This document shows, piece by piece, positions 25,719 to 26,127 of a stretch of DNA of 26,127 bases. The DNA lies in contig JAQGMD010000399.1 of the NCBI GenBank assembly GCA_028292565.1, positions 1 through 26,127 of the forward strand, given 5' to 3'. Position numbers and translations under genes: made by a program. The notes under the pieces are model-generated. The model did no database searches, was not told where the DNA came from, and saw only the letters and a list, made by a program, of their open reading frames with translations. Every line of letters begins with the position of its first letter. The first letter of the stretch is position 1. The DNA is from Burkholderia sp. (GTDB lineage: Bacteria > Pseudomonadota > Gammaproteobacteria > Burkholderiales > Burkholderiaceae).

Positions 25719-26127
25719 TTATTTGGTCTCGGACGAAACCGATGCAGCGCTATCCGAAGAGCCAGTCGCTGGAGCAGCCGGCTTGGTAATCTTGACTTTG
25801 GCTTTCTGCTTCAACGCCTCAAGATAGGCCACCATTTCCTGTTGCGCCAATGCGTTCGCGATTTGCTGCTGTTCGGCCTGACGCCTTGCGGCATCGACGG
25901 TCGCCGGCTGCGATACCTTGTTGATGCGGTACACGCCGTAACCTTGCCCAGGCACTTCGACGCCGACATACGCAGGCAGCTTCGTCGCATCCGCCTTCAG
26001 AACTGCAATCGCCGCCGCCTCGTTCAGTCCTTGAGTCTTTGCGCGCGAAACGGATTTCGCGCCCGAGAAACCTGCAGCATCGCCCTTTGTTTTGGCCTCG
26101 GCAAGCCGCGCTTCGCCCGCTTTTTTC
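25719..26127 (-). CDS. ppiD: PpiD-like periplasmic chaperone, C-terminal fragment
   Basis: The last 135 codons of a gene that enters from the right edge. The frame is open to the edge. It reads KKAGEARLAEAKTKGDAAGF, then QGLNEAAAIAVLKADATKLPAYVGVEVPGQGYGVYRINKV, then ALAQQEMVAYLEALKQKAKVKI, and ends in an Ala/Ser-rich tail (PAAPATGSSDSAASVSSETK). This matches the C-terminal region of SurA_N/PpiD-type membrane-anchored peptidyl-prolyl isomerases, in which the final YLEALK-KVKI strand is conserved. PpiD helps newly exported proteins leave the Sec channel. The rotamase domain and membrane anchor lie outside the window, so the exact type is inferred. Confidence 0.8.
   Translation of the reverse strand, partial: KKAGEARLAEAKTKGDAAGFSGAKSVSRAKTQGLNEAAAIAVLKADATKLPAYVGVEVPGQGYGVYRINKVSQPATVDAARRQAEQQQIANALAQQEMVAYLEALKQKAKVKITKPAAPATGSSDSAASVSSETK

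Overview
The window looks like chromosomal DNA of a betaproteobacterium, most likely Burkholderiales and probably Oxalobacteraceae. The evidence is the moderately high GC, the block selO-msrB-yciB-bolA-parvulin, the long single-chain PurL, and the divergent ybbA-like/tesA pair. Genus-level placement is an inference from gene order and protein style. I saw no tRNA, rRNA, CRISPR array, insertion sequence or phage gene. Coding is dense on both strands.

Region 1 (1-7630, minus strand) reads as one uptake-and-catabolism cluster. In transcription order it holds a class II aldolase/adducin-family protein, a small HD-domain protein, an acyl-CoA ligase, and a branched-chain-amino-acid-type (HAAT) ABC transporter: binding protein, LivH, LivM, LivG and the first codons of LivF. 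The HD protein has the ligand pattern of PhnZ/MIOX-type diiron oxygenases rather than of ordinary phosphohydrolases. The cluster could therefore import an unknown compound, cleave it oxidatively and activate the product as a CoA thioester. The substrate cannot be read from the sequence.

Region 2 (7830-11544, plus strand) is a redox and envelope housekeeping block. selO (protein AMPylase), msrB (methionine sulfoxide reductase), yciB (septation protein A) and bolA are joined by three successive ATGA stop/start overlaps and close with a hairpin terminator. A periplasmic parvulin with its own terminator follows. A perfect 21-bp inverted repeat lies between it and the convergent purL.

Region 3 (11624-18939) holds purL on the minus strand with a TATAAT -10 box. 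An amidase-signature enzyme is divergent from it. After that comes a secreted ParB-fold protein (DGHHQ motif), whose stop codon overlaps that of a convergent zinc-type MDR oxidoreductase.

Region 4 (19224-24176, plus strand) has two translationally coupled FAD oxidoreductases (DadA-like and LhgO-like), then the bifunctional NAD(P)HX repair enzyme Nnr, then a DMT/EamA transporter. The transporter's 3' end overlaps the convergent ABC ATPase by 57 bp.

Region 5 (24120-26127) holds that YbbA-like ATPase and the divergent TesA-type esterase, whose start codons overlap. A 266-bp gene-free stretch with a perfect 23-bp inverted repeat and a bidirectional terminator follows, and then the C-terminus of a PpiD-like chaperone.
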